This document shows, one piece after another, positions 7,134 through 14,109 of a stretch of 22,735 bases of DNA (position 1 is the stretch's first letter; each line of letters begins with the position of its first letter). The notes beneath the pieces are model-generated. The model was not told the origin of the DNA. It did no database searches and saw only the letters and a program-made list of their open reading frames with translations. Source of the DNA: Acidobacteriota bacterium (lineage in GTDB: Bacteria > Acidobacteriota > Terriglobia > UBA7540); contig JAJYHU010000147.1 in NCBI GenBank assembly GCA_021784615.1, positions 1 through 22,735 of the forward strand, read 5' to 3'. A program made the position numbers and the translations under genes.

Positions 7134-7682
7134 CCTGAATAGCTTTGCGAGAGGCGGGGCTGTGCGTCTGAGGGTGAGCGAATGCGAGCAACTGAGGCTG
7201 CAAGCGGCCTAAGAAAGACCGGCCTGATGGCAGGTGTTGCCGGAAGGGAATTGGGGTGCTGGAACGGGCGCAAGGCTTGTTTTGGAACCTTGAAGAAAAA
7301 AAGAATTTTTTTTTCGAAAACGAAGCTAGGAAGTTGTTGATAACAAAAGACCGCTGTGGAAAACTCCGCCAAAACGAACCTAAAACGAAGCTAAAACGAA
7401 CCTACCTAAGTCATTGAAAATACATAACGCCAGAAAAAACGAAGCTAAAAGCGAGCAAAAATCTCTCAACCTAAGCTATTGACAACACAGGAATAAAAAT
7501 GGGACGAAAAAGCACAGCAAGATTCCTCGCTCCGCGCGAAATCGTACCGGAAGGGCTTCGACCCGCAGCAACGGGACTACGAAAGGCGCAGCGGTCGGAA
7601 GGATGAAACTTCGGGAGGGGGCAGGCGGCGCGTTTGACAATGGCTTACTTACAGATCTAGCCTGCGGCCGAGCCCGCACGTT
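7134..7682. other. 550-base convergent gap with AT-rich 11-bp repeats
   Basis: No convincing gene lies between the two converging gene ends. The first half (7134-7290) is ordinary GC-rich DNA. From about 7290 the sequence becomes strongly A-rich (AAAAAAAG then a run of nine T at about 7306-7314). Copies of AAAACGAA(G/C)CT then appear, starting at 7317, 7371, 7382, 7393 and 7436, with a degraded one at 7447. Three are in tandem with an exact 11-base period. TGTTGATAAC (7335) and CTGTGGAAAAC (7354) are loosely DnaA-box-like. At 7517-7544 there is a half copy of the inverted-repeat element found at 998-1111. The ORF-like stretch 7476-7679 (minus) appears non-coding. Confidence 0.6.
7317..7457. 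repeat. Iteron-like array of AAAACGAA(G/C)CT
   Basis: The copies begin at 7317, 7371, 7382, 7393, 7436 and (degraded) 7447. The three at 7371-7403 follow each other every 11 bases and alternate C, G, C at position 9. The 11-base period is close to one DNA turn, so a protein could bind all copies on one face. There are no spacers of CRISPR size and no nearby cas gene. Confidence 0.6.
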
Positions 7683-8042
7683 TCAGGGACGCAATTTGTC
7701 GAGAGCTTTTCTGAGAGCGGCAATGGCGAGCGCGCTTGCGTGGCTTGAAGCCGCGGGCAGGCCGCCGAGGGCGGCTTCCATCTGTTCAGCGGAAAGCTGC
7801 GCGAGTTCAGCCAGCGGCTTGTCCGTGATGGCTTCTGTCAGCCAGGAAGCGCAGGCGACGGCCGGAACGCAGCCCTGGACCTGGAATTTTGCCTCCACGA
7901 TCGTGCCGTCGCGCTCGGAGACCGAGAGTTTCAGCACGTCGCCGCATGCCGGGTTCGCGATTTCAATGACCGCGGCGGGATTCGAAATTTCGCCCACATT
8001 GCGGGGGTGGTGAAAGTGGTCGAGGACTTGTGTGGAGTACAT
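7683..8042 (-). CDS. IscU/NifU-like iron-sulfur scaffold protein lacking the third cysteine
   Basis: The protein has 119 residues with the IscU fold pattern: YSTQVLDHFHHPRNVGEI, then IANPACGD (Cys33, Asp35) and VQGCVPAVACAS (Cys58, plus Cys64). In IscU/SufU the third cluster ligand lies in 'HCSxLA'; here the matching place reads SSHASALAI (Ala102), so that cysteine is missing. Some acidobacterial relatives seem to share this feature, as I recall. Such scaffolds hold a nascent [2Fe-2S] cluster; with two canonical cysteines, Asp35 and an extra Cys64 it may bind differently or act as a regulator. It is the last gene of the ychF-like/ZIP operon, 15 bases after the transporter. No iscS or sufS is in the window. 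Confidence 0.88.
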   Translation of the reverse strand: MYSTQVLDHFHHPRNVGEISNPAAVIEIANPACGDVLKLSVSERDGTIVEAKFQVQGCVPAVACASWLTEAITDKPLAELAQLSAEQMEAALGGLPAASSHASALAIAALRKALDKLRP

Positions 8043-8057
8043 AACTCTTGCCGGCCG

Positions 8058-8786
8058 TTACGGGAAAAAGAGCAGTTTCATGATGATCACCATGGCCACG
8101 CCCGCGCCCACGGTCAGGGTAATCCGCAGGCTGCTCATCTTGTTGACTTCGGGGATCAGGTCGGAAGCCGCCACGTAAAGCGTGACGCCGGCGGAAAGCG
8201 CCAGCCCATAGCTGACCCACCTGTGCGCAGCTGCCATCGCCAGGATTCCGGCGATTCGCGAAACGCCCAGCGCGCCCGCCGCCGCCATTCCCCGGCTCCG
8301 CTTTTTGCCCGCCGTCACCATCACGGAAGAGATGGTGAAGCCCTCTGGAATGTTGTGCAGAATGGTGGCGCCAAAGATCACCGTGCCCAGCCAGGTGGAA
8401 ATCAAAAATCCCGAGACAATCGCCACGCCGTCAAAGAAGGTGTGGACCAGCAGGCCGCCGAGCGCCGTATATGCCACCCGGCTGTCGAAAAAATGTTCAG
8501 GATGGGTTTCCTCGCCAAAGTGGAAATGGGCGGGCCAGGAATGCTCAAACAGATGGACGATGAAGTAGCCGACGAGGACCAGAACGGGGCCTGTGACGGG
8601 CTCAAGGTGCAGGCTTTCCGGAATCATCTCGGTGAGCGTGGTGGCCAGCATAAAGCCCGAGCCGAGCGCGATGAAGTAGGCGAGGAACGGCCGGCTCCAG
8701 GCGCGCGCCGAGACGATGGCGGCGCCGAAAAGATTGGCCAGGCCGGCGGCCACTCCGAGAACGAGGCTGATTTGAATGGCAGTCAT
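8058..8786 (-). CDS. ZIP-family metal transporter
   Basis: The 242-residue inner-membrane protein has about eight hydrophobic helices and the ZIP metal-binding motifs: HNIPEG in helix 4 (ATILHNIPEGFTISS) and, in helix 5, a changed motif without the usual HxxxE. The loop LFEHSWPAHFHFGEETHPEH is rich in His and Glu, as expected of a cytoplasmic or entry metal-binding loop. ZIP proteins bring Zn, Fe or Mn into the cytoplasm. Lying between the YchF-like gene (30 bases away) and an iron-sulfur scaffold (15 bases), iron is a fair guess, but zinc is equally possible. No Shine-Dalgarno site is clear at the ATG. Confidence 0.88.
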   Translation of the reverse strand: MTAIQISLVLGVAAGLANLFGAAIVSARAWSRPFLAYFIALGSGFMLATTLTEMIPESLHLEPVTGPVLVLVGYFIVHLFEHSWPAHFHFGEETHPEHFFDSRVAYTALGGLLVHTFFDGVAIVSGFLISTWLGTVIFGATILHNIPEGFTISSVMVTAGKKRSRGMAAAGALGVSRIAGILAMAAAHRWVSYGLALSAGVTLYVAASDLIPEVNKMSSLRITLTVGAGVAMVIIMKLLFFP

Positions 8787-8816
8787 GATGATGGGTTGAA
8801 TGTTGCGGGAGCGCGC

Positions 8817-9902
8817 CTATCCGGAGTGCCGGAAGTGCACGATTTCCGCGTCATGGACAACGTATTCTTTACCTTCCAGCTTGAGCAGGGCGCGGTTGCG
8901 GGCTTCCGAAAAGCTGCCCGCCACTTCAATCAAGTCCGCATAGGATATGACCTCGGCGCGGATAAAACCCCGCTGGATGTCCGAATGGATTTCGCCCGCC
9001 GCATCGAGCGCCGTCGATCCTTCCGGGATCGTCCAGGCGCGGCACTCATCTTCGCCCACCGTGAAGAAGGAAATCAAGCCGAGCAGCGCGTAGCTCGACC
9101 GAATCAGGCGCGAGATGGCCGATTCCTTCAGGTTGTAGCTGGCCAGAAATTCCGCGGCCTCCTCTTCGCTCAGTTCGGAAAGCTCTTCCTCAATTTTTCC
9201 GCAGACTGCCGTCACCGCCGTCCTGGGGCGCTGCTTGAGACCTGCTTCCTGGGCAAATTCATCGGCGGCGTCGGTGCGTGCGGCGTCCTTTTCACCGAGG
9301 TTCAGAACGTAGAGCATGGGCTTGAGGGACAAAAAGGTGAAACCGCGAAGCGCGAGTTCCTCCTGGGGACTCAGTTCAAGCTCGCGCAAGGGCTTTTGGC
9401 CTTCCAGCGCCTGTTTGGCTTTTTCAAGCGCCTGGCGTTCCATCTCAAGCGCGGGATTCTTTTGCTTCTTGATGTCCTTCTCAAGGCGTTCCAGGCGCTT
9501 CTCGACGACGGCAAGGTCGGAGAGAATCAATTCCAGTTCGACGGACTCGACGTCGCGCCTGGGGTCGACGGAGCCGCCCTCGGCGGGGATGGCGGAATCT
9601 TCAAAAGCGCGTACCACGTGAACGAGCGCATCCATTTCTTTGAGCGCGGCGGACTGCGTTCCCGTGCGGGCCAACTGAATCACGCTGGAGGGCGTATCCA
9701 CATACTCGACACTGGCATGGACAAGCTTTTGTGGATGAAACATTTCCGCCAGCCGGTCCAGCCGGGCGTCGGGCACCTTGACCACGCCCACGTGAGTTTC
9801 GGGTTTGCCGCTTGCGATCTTGCTGCTATGCGAGTGAGTCAAAATTTGAAACAACGTCGTCTTGCCAACCAAACTGAGACCAACTATGCCGATCTTGAGC
9901 AC
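8817..9902 (-). CDS. YchF-type (Obg-like, DUF933) P-loop NTPase, divergent
   Basis: The protein has 361 residues (YchF usually about 363). The P-loop is GLSLVGKTT (8-16) instead of the usual GFPNVGKST. The G3 region reads VEYVDTPSSVIQLA where classic YchF has DIAGL. A coiled-coil follows at roughly 135-190 (VEKRLERLEKDIKKQK...). The base motif is LNLGEKD. The C-terminal TGS/DUF933 domain is well kept (VRAWTI-type 'CRAWTIPEGSTALDAAGEIH', RGFIRAEVISYADL, LEGKEYVVHDAEIVHFR). YchF proteins hydrolyse ATP, bind ribosomes and affect stress responses. The changes in G1 and G3 suggest a paralogue with altered nucleotide handling. Start is GTG with AAAGGA about five bases upstream. Confidence 0.85.
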   Translation of the reverse strand: MLKIGIVGLSLVGKTTLFQILTHSHSSKIASGKPETHVGVVKVPDARLDRLAEMFHPQKLVHASVEYVDTPSSVIQLARTGTQSAALKEMDALVHVVRAFEDSAIPAEGGSVDPRRDVESVELELILSDLAVVEKRLERLEKDIKKQKNPALEMERQALEKAKQALEGQKPLRELELSPQEELALRGFTFLSLKPMLYVLNLGEKDAARTDAADEFAQEAGLKQRPRTAVTAVCGKIEEELSELSEEEAAEFLASYNLKESAISRLIRSSYALLGLISFFTVGEDECRAWTIPEGSTALDAAGEIHSDIQRGFIRAEVISYADLIEVAGSFSEARNRALLKLEGKEYVVHDAEIVHFRHSG

Positions 9903-10128
9903 AACGTCCTTTCTTTTAGGGCGGTGGTTGATGGGACTTAGAAAACCGCTAAGAATTTGATACTAACACAGGTAGCGCCGCGGGTGGCGCGGGGTAACGG
10001 GATGCATTCGACTGAGTCAAAGCGGCGGGGAATCAATGGGCATAAGGATAGTGGCGGACAGACGCGACCCCACCCTGGCGGAAAGTCCCTACTCCGCCGC
10101 CTTTCTGAAGGCCGAAGCCGCATCGGGC
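9903..10128. other. Gap between ychF-like gene and the terminator
   Basis: About 225 bases without a gene. A small GC hairpin (GCGCCGCGGGTGGCGC, about 9975-9990) is the only visible structure. The promoter of the minus-strand ychF-like operon should lie here but no strong pair of hexamers stands out. Confidence 0.4.
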
Positions 10129-10181
10129 AAAAAAAACAGAAACCGGCGGCGGAGAGCCACTTTTCACCGCTCCGCCGCCGG
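10129..10181 (-). terminator. Intrinsic terminator of the small membrane protein gene
   Basis: A perfect 12-bp stem (10143-10154 pairs with 10170-10181, CCGGCGGCGGAG) with a 15-base loop is followed, on the minus strand, by TTTCTG and a run of eight T (complement of 10129-10136). It lies 19 bases after the stop codon of the gene at 10200, in the correct orientation. Confidence 0.88.
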
Positions 10182-10199
10182 CGCTGCCGTCACGCGCTG

Positions 10200-10565
10200 T
10201 TACGCTGCACGAGTGGCGCTGGCGGCTTGTCCCGCGAGAGTCGCCGGGACGGTGGTGCTCACCGGAGCTTCCTCACCACTCCGGATTTTTGCCATTGCCT
10301 TGCAGGTTGCAGTCGCCATGAACACGACTGAAAAGGCGCCGAGGAACGCCGGGATGATGTACTGGCCGCCGATGGCGACTCCGGCAAACCAGTGGCCCAG
10401 CACCGGCGAAGCGATCCAGGCGCCAACCCAGCCTAGAATCCAGCCCGCAAGAAATCCGTCGATTCCGCCCAGAAAGCGGTACTTGAGGCCATTGTGAATT
10501 ACAACAGCCGCGATAAAACCGATTACGAACAGAGTGAGAAATGCTGCAAATCCCATGCCGATCAT
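10200..10565 (-). CDS. Small three- to four-helix membrane protein, function unknown
   Basis: The protein has 121 residues from the ATG at 10563-10565 (MIGMGFAAFLT). I choose this start because GGAGGTGA (complement of 10571-10578) sits five bases upstream; a TTG at 10578-10580 would overlap that site. The sequence has helices at GMGFAAFLTLFVIGFIAAVVI, GFLAGWILGWVGAWIASPVLG and IIPAFLGAFSVVFMATATC, and a glycine-rich 'GGIDGFLAGWILGWVGAW' recalling the YeaQ/GlsB type of small glycine-zipper membrane protein. The C-terminal tail is soluble, Ala/Thr-rich. The gene stands alone, with a 5' hairpin (10591-10631) and its own terminator. I assign no function. Confidence 0.75.
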   Translation of the reverse strand: MIGMGFAAFLTLFVIGFIAAVVIHNGLKYRFLGGIDGFLAGWILGWVGAWIASPVLGHWFAGVAIGGQYIIPAFLGAFSVVFMATATCKAMAKIRSGEEAPVSTTVPATLAGQAASATRAA

Positions 10566-10590
10566 GGATGTCACCTCCAACGAGATTTTC

Positions 10591-10631
10591 GAAACAGCGG
10601 GGATCCCTCTCGAATGGGAACCCGCTGTTTC
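10591..10631 (-). promoter_or_regulatory. Hairpin in the presumed 5' leader of the small membrane protein gene
   Basis: GAAACAGCGGG (10591-10601) and CCCGCTGTTTC (10621-10631) are perfect 11-base inverted copies. Four more pairs (TCCC/GGGA) lie inside across a small bulge, with an eight-base apical loop. On the minus strand the hairpin ends 12 bases before the GGAGGTGA ribosome-binding site. It could be an operator (palindrome) or a leader RNA structure; no T-run follows, so it is not a terminator. Confidence 0.55.
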
Positions 10632-10994
10632 ATTAGGCTTCCGGGAGTGGACATCGAGGCTCGATTTTGAGAGGTGGCAGTCCGGAAAACTGAAAGCCGT
10701 CCGCCTTTCTGATAGGTTTGCGCCGATGGCTGTGATGCTTGAGTGCGGATAGTCGGATTGGGGATGACTCGACTGCGGAGGCTAACTCTTGCGGCGTGAG
10801 ACGCGTCGTAAGAGCCATCGAACCGAACATGTGAGTCTGAAGCCATTGCCCGGTCCAGCACAAACTTCAGGGCGAGCCTCGGTTCGCTCTCTTACTTACA
10901 AGGATATTATCTCTCCGGTTTTGCGCAGGGTCAAGGAACCGGCAGAACAAAGAATTGGAACACGATAGGGAAAAGGAAGGCAGGAATGCTTGCG
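10632..10994. other. Rest of a 429-base gap without a convincing gene
   Basis: Two overlapping minus-strand frames within 10571-10863 look non-coding (no domain, no ribosome-binding site). A plus-strand-type RNA hairpin is present: 10786-10796 pairs with 10804-10814 over 11 bp including two G-U pairs, loop TGAGACG. The G-U pairs favour RNA made from the plus strand. A weaker inverted repeat CCGGTT/AACCGG lies at 10915-10942, downstream of the phosphoesterase operon; without a T-run I do not call it a terminator. Confidence 0.45.
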
Positions 10995-11777
10995 TTAATA
11001 GCGTCCAACGGCCCGTTCTTTATGCGGGAGCACTTCCAGGCAGGTTGTCCACCAGCCTGTGGTGATGGTCTCAATAAATTCTTCGGGCAATCTTTCGGCC
11101 CGCATATCCGCCGCGAGGCCCTGGTAATCGTACGAGACGGGGACGAATTCCGCTTTGACGCCGCCGGACCCGATGGTCAGGAGGGTGTACCAGACGTCGG
11201 TCGTGCCGTCATTCTCAGGCCGGCCGAGAACCCCCACGTTGATAACATGCCGCCCGCGCGAAAGCGGCCGATGCCACTTGATTCCCGTGTGAGTCACGCA
11301 AAGGACGTCCGCATGCGCTTCGTCCAGCAGATACTCGAGAAAAGCGTCGGGGCTGGTCGACTCCCACAAGAACTCATTCATTTTGCGCGGCGAGCCATGG
11401 CAAAGCAGCACACGGCGGCCGCCCGCTTCCAGGCGCACGGACATGGGCAGAGTGCCGAGCCAGGACTTATTTTCCGCCGACGTGTTTTTGAATGTGTAGC
11501 CGTAACTGATCCGCGCAAAATAGTTGTCGCGCGGATCGGTGTAGCCGCACTGGCAATCCTCCAAGCCGCCCGCAAGCGAATTGTCATAGTTCCCCTGAAG
11601 GCACCGGACGCCGTGGGAGCGAAGAAGCGGGAAAACGCGGTCGGGATAGGGCCCGAAGGCGCCCAGATCACCCAGGCAATAGACCGCATCGGCGCCCCGG
11701 CGGCGCACGTCCGCAAGCGCAGCCTCAAGCGCGCGATAGTTGCTGTAGATGCCGCCGAACAAAGCGAGCCGGGTCAT
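10995..11777 (-). CDS. Metallophosphoesterase-fold protein that has lost metal site 1
   Basis: The protein has 260 residues from the ATG at 11775-11777, which overlaps the stop of the radical SAM gene (ATGA). The calcineurin-like fold is clear: LGDLGAFGPYPD (Asp37), GNYDN (Asn63, Asp65), LLCHGSP (His127) and VTHTG (His163), plus a DCQCGYTDP element typical of one bacterial phosphoesterase group. The first motif, normally D-x-H-x-N, reads GGIYSN (Gly9, Tyr11), and the last GHTH reads THTG (Gly165). Known MPE structures place those three lost residues at metal site 1, while site-2 ligands (Asp37, Asn63, His127, His163) are kept. It may bind one metal or act as a ligand-binding partner of the radical SAM enzyme. 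An upstream extension to 11867 is a shadow of that gene. Confidence 0.85.
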   Translation of the reverse strand: MTRLALFGGIYSNYRALEAALADVRRRGADAVYCLGDLGAFGPYPDRVFPLLRSHGVRCLQGNYDNSLAGGLEDCQCGYTDPRDNYFARISYGYTFKNTSAENKSWLGTLPMSVRLEAGGRRVLLCHGSPRKMNEFLWESTSPDAFLEYLLDEAHADVLCVTHTGIKWHRPLSRGRHVINVGVLGRPENDGTTDVWYTLLTIGSGGVKAEFVPVSYDYQGLAADMRAERLPEEFIETITTGWWTTCLEVLPHKERAVGRY

Positions 11778-12694
11778 CGCGCCATTCCGTCCCGTAAATC
11801 GGATATGCCCGCCGGGCCTTCGATCAGGGAACTGACGTTCCCGCAGATGGTGCCATAGTGATAGCACGTGACGCAGGCCTTATGCCGAAGTTCATAACCG
11901 GACCGCGAGTCAAGAAGCGTCGAGCCGAGGCGGCCGTCGGGCTTTTCCACCAGCAGGGGGCAGACCCATACGCCGCGATCTGTCACCAAGCGGGAGTTCG
12001 AGCACATCAAAAGGCCCCGGTCATAGCCTTCGAGCATTTCTTCGCTCAGCAAGTCATCGGTGGAGGTGAAGCTCGCGCGTTCGAGTTCGCGCCCCAGCGG
12101 CAGGGAGGGCAACACTTTAATCCGCGGACGCGCGTATCCCGAATCGCGCAAAGTCTTGGCAAATGCGGCGAGAGTTGCAAGCTCCTCCTCTTCGCTCCAG
12201 GTGCGAACAATCGTCACCAGCGGCAGCAGGCCGCAGCGGCTGAGCCGGACGACCGCGGCCATGGCCTGCCAGAAAACTCCAACTCCGCGAATCGCGTCGT
12301 TCATCTGCTCGGTGTAGCCGTCCAGGCTGACGCGAATTTCCAGGGAATAGCGGGAGTCGCGTTCCATCTCCGCCAGACGCGCGGCAATCCGGTCGTTAAT
12401 CAACATGCCGTTGGTGAGCACGGTTGTGGGAGCGCAGGCAAGGGCCCGGACAAGCATGTCGAGAAGGCCGGGATGCAGGAAAGGCTCGCCGCCCGTAAAG
12501 AAGATTTCCTTCACGCCCAGGCGCCCGGCGGTTTGAATCTCTTCGCGGACCGCTTCCATGCTGAGGCGGTCAAAAGTTCGAACGTTCGGTCCGCTGTTGT
12601 TGAAGCAATGCGTACAGGCGATGTTGCACAGCGTCCCGCTCACCTGGAACCAGAGGTTGTCAAGGTGGGTCAATTCGATAGTGGGATAATTCAT
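11774..12694 (-). CDS. Radical SAM protein with C-terminal SPASM-like cysteine cluster
   Basis: The protein has 306 residues. The radical SAM cluster motif is CNIACTHC (Cys23, Cys27, Cys30), followed by FTGGEPF (68-72, SAM-binding) and TNGM. A later set of cysteines (Cys231, Cys245, Cys274, Cys277, Cys284: CSNSR...VWVCPLL...KACVTCYHYGTIC) should bind at least one auxiliary [4Fe-4S] cluster, as in SPASM/twitch enzymes that modify peptides, sugars or cofactors. I do not recognise the specific family. The start (MNYPTIELTH) is at 12692-12694 in an ATGA overlap with the MFS stop, so the longer frame to 12793 is rejected. The end overlaps the phosphoesterase start. No RiPP precursor peptide is apparent nearby. 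Confidence 0.88.
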   Translation of the reverse strand: MNYPTIELTHLDNLWFQVSGTLCNIACTHCFNNSGPNVRTFDRLSMEAVREEIQTAGRLGVKEIFFTGGEPFLHPGLLDMLVRALACAPTTVLTNGMLINDRIAARLAEMERDSRYSLEIRVSLDGYTEQMNDAIRGVGVFWQAMAAVVRLSRCGLLPLVTIVRTWSEEEELATLAAFAKTLRDSGYARPRIKVLPSLPLGRELERASFTSTDDLLSEEMLEGYDRGLLMCSNSRLVTDRGVWVCPLLVEKPDGRLGSTLLDSRSGYELRHKACVTCYHYGTICGNVSSLIEGPAGISDLRDGMAR

Positions 12695-14091
12695 GCCTCG
12701 ATGCTTTCCCCTCCCAGAACCTCGAGCGATTTGCCGCGCCCTTCCGGGCCCCAAAGGTTCCAGGGAATCATCACCAGCGCGCCCAGCGCCCAAAATGCCG
12801 CCAGCACTTCAAAGGAAACCATGATGGAGACTTTTTCCGCCAGCGCGACAAGCAGTAGCGGAGAAATCGCCGCGCCAATCCTTCCGAAAGCGACGGAAAA
12901 ACCGATGCCCGTGGAGCGCAAAGGCGTCGGGAAAATCTCCGAAAAAGTCGGGTACGCCGACACCCAACTGCCCGTGGCGCAGAAGTTCGCCACCACAAAG
13001 GTCGCGAGTACTCCGCCGGCTTTGCCGTGCAGAGTGGCCGCTCCCATTCCCAACATGGAGAGGGCCGCCAGGATGTAGAAAAAAGTCACGGTGCGTTTGC
13101 GCCCCGCTTTATCCAGCAGCGCGGCTGCCAGTGCTCCGCCCGCGACCGCGCCCAGGTTGCCGATTAAAAAGAACCATGGAACCTTATCTTCCGTGATGTT
13201 AACACGCGGCAAAACAACCAAGGGAAGGAAGGCGAAAATTCCGTAATAACCTGCGGCCTCGGAGAAATCGAGCAGCGAGCCCATGGCAAGGCGCCAGGGA
13301 TGGTCGCGCAGCAGCAGAGAAACTTGGCGGAAGAATCCTGGAGCGCGGACCTCTGCCGCGCCCGGGACCGGCGCAGCAAATTCAAAACCGCCGTCTCGCT
13401 GTTCGAACTGCTGCATGACTTGCAAGGCTTCCACGCGCCGGCCGCGCTCGATCAGCCAGCGGGGAGATTCCGGCAGAATCCTGCGGACCCAGATGGTAAA
13501 CAGCGCGACGATGGCTCCCAGACCAAAGGCGAAGCGCCAGCCAATCGAAGGCGGAAGGAGGTTGATGAAGTAGAGGCTTAAAAGCGCCGCCAGAATCGCT
13601 CCCAGCGGCCAGAAGTTCATGACGGCGGCGTTGGCGCGCCCGCGGAATCTGGCGGGAATGATTTCGCCAATGGCGGCGTTGATCGCCGAATATTCCGCGC
13701 CCACGCCGATCGCGGTCAGGAAGCGAAATACCATGAAGAAATAGTAGCCGGGCGATAAAGCGGAGATGACCGTGAAGCCTGCGTACAGGAATAGGGTGAG
13801 GATAAACAATTTGCGGCGCCCAAAACGGTCCGCGAGATATCCGAAAAGCAGCGCTCCCACCATGATGCCGACAAGCCAAATGGTGACCAGCGCCGAAGCC
13901 TGCACGTCCGTCACGCGCCACAACTTTTTTAAGATTCCGATCACATTGCCGATGACATTGACTTCAAATGAATCGAGCAGCCAGCCGACGCCCAGAGCCA
14001 GTGTGACGCGGGTGTGGAGGCGCGTCCAGGGAAGCCGGTCGAGGCGTTCGCCGATGCTGATGTTCGTCTCACTGCGGGAGGGAATACCCAT
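12691..14091 (-). CDS. MFS transporter (sugar / organic-acid:proton symporter type)
   Basis: The protein has 466 residues and about twelve membrane helices in two halves. Loop 2-3 reads GYLADRFGRRKLF, the MFS signature G-x-x-x-D-R-x-G-R-R-K, and the counterpart DKAGRKRTV appears after helix 8. PESPRWLIERGR in the central loop is the 'PESPRWL' element of sugar-porter and metabolite:H+ symporter families. The N-terminus WTRLHTRVTLALGVGWLLDSFEVNVIG is typical of the AaeB/MHS-like proton-symport group, so import is more likely than export. The substrate is unknown. It starts 18 bases after the outer-membrane protein stop, and its own stop overlaps the radical SAM start. Confidence 0.9.
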   Translation of the reverse strand: MGIPSRSETNISIGERLDRLPWTRLHTRVTLALGVGWLLDSFEVNVIGNVIGILKKLWRVTDVQASALVTIWLVGIMVGALLFGYLADRFGRRKLFILTLFLYAGFTVISALSPGYYFFMVFRFLTAIGVGAEYSAINAAIGEIIPARFRGRANAAVMNFWPLGAILAALLSLYFINLLPPSIGWRFAFGLGAIVALFTIWVRRILPESPRWLIERGRRVEALQVMQQFEQRDGGFEFAAPVPGAAEVRAPGFFRQVSLLLRDHPWRLAMGSLLDFSEAAGYYGIFAFLPLVVLPRVNITEDKVPWFFLIGNLGAVAGGALAAALLDKAGRKRTVTFFYILAALSMLGMGAATLHGKAGGVLATFVVANFCATGSWVSAYPTFSEIFPTPLRSTGIGFSVAFGRIGAAISPLLLVALAEKVSIMVSFEVLAAFWALGALVMIPWNLWGPEGRGKSLEVLGGESIEA

Positions 14092-14109
14092 ATTCGAAAT
14101 CGAGTCCTT

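Noticed and set aside
7317..7457. The repeat array as a CRISPR.
   Set aside because: Repeat units are 11 bases, mostly contiguous, with no unique spacers of similar length and no cas genes.
7290..7500. The AT-rich repeats as the chromosomal origin.
   Set aside because: There is no dnaA, dnaN, gidA or rpmH nearby, and the DnaA-box-like words (TGTTGATAAC, TGTGGAAAA) are imperfect. Kept only as one option in the findings.
8007..9941. A 644-codon open frame on the plus strand.
   Set aside because: It lies antisense to three well-recognised minus-strand genes (scaffold, ZIP, YchF-like) and contains no domain; it is open because of third-position GC bias.
10571..10863. Short minus-strand ORFs (76 and 96 codons) as possible precursor peptides for the radical SAM operon.
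   Set aside because: They lie downstream of the operon, lack a ribosome-binding site, leader-core pattern or clustered Cys/Gly/Ser, and look like chance frames.
10915..10942. CCGGTT/AACCGG inverted repeat as the operon's terminator.
   Set aside because: The stem has only six pairs, the loop is 16 bases and no T-run follows on the minus strand.
11858..13078. A 406-codon plus-strand frame over the radical SAM and MFS genes.
   Set aside because: No domain or ribosome-binding site; both genes beneath it have intact motifs in the other strand.
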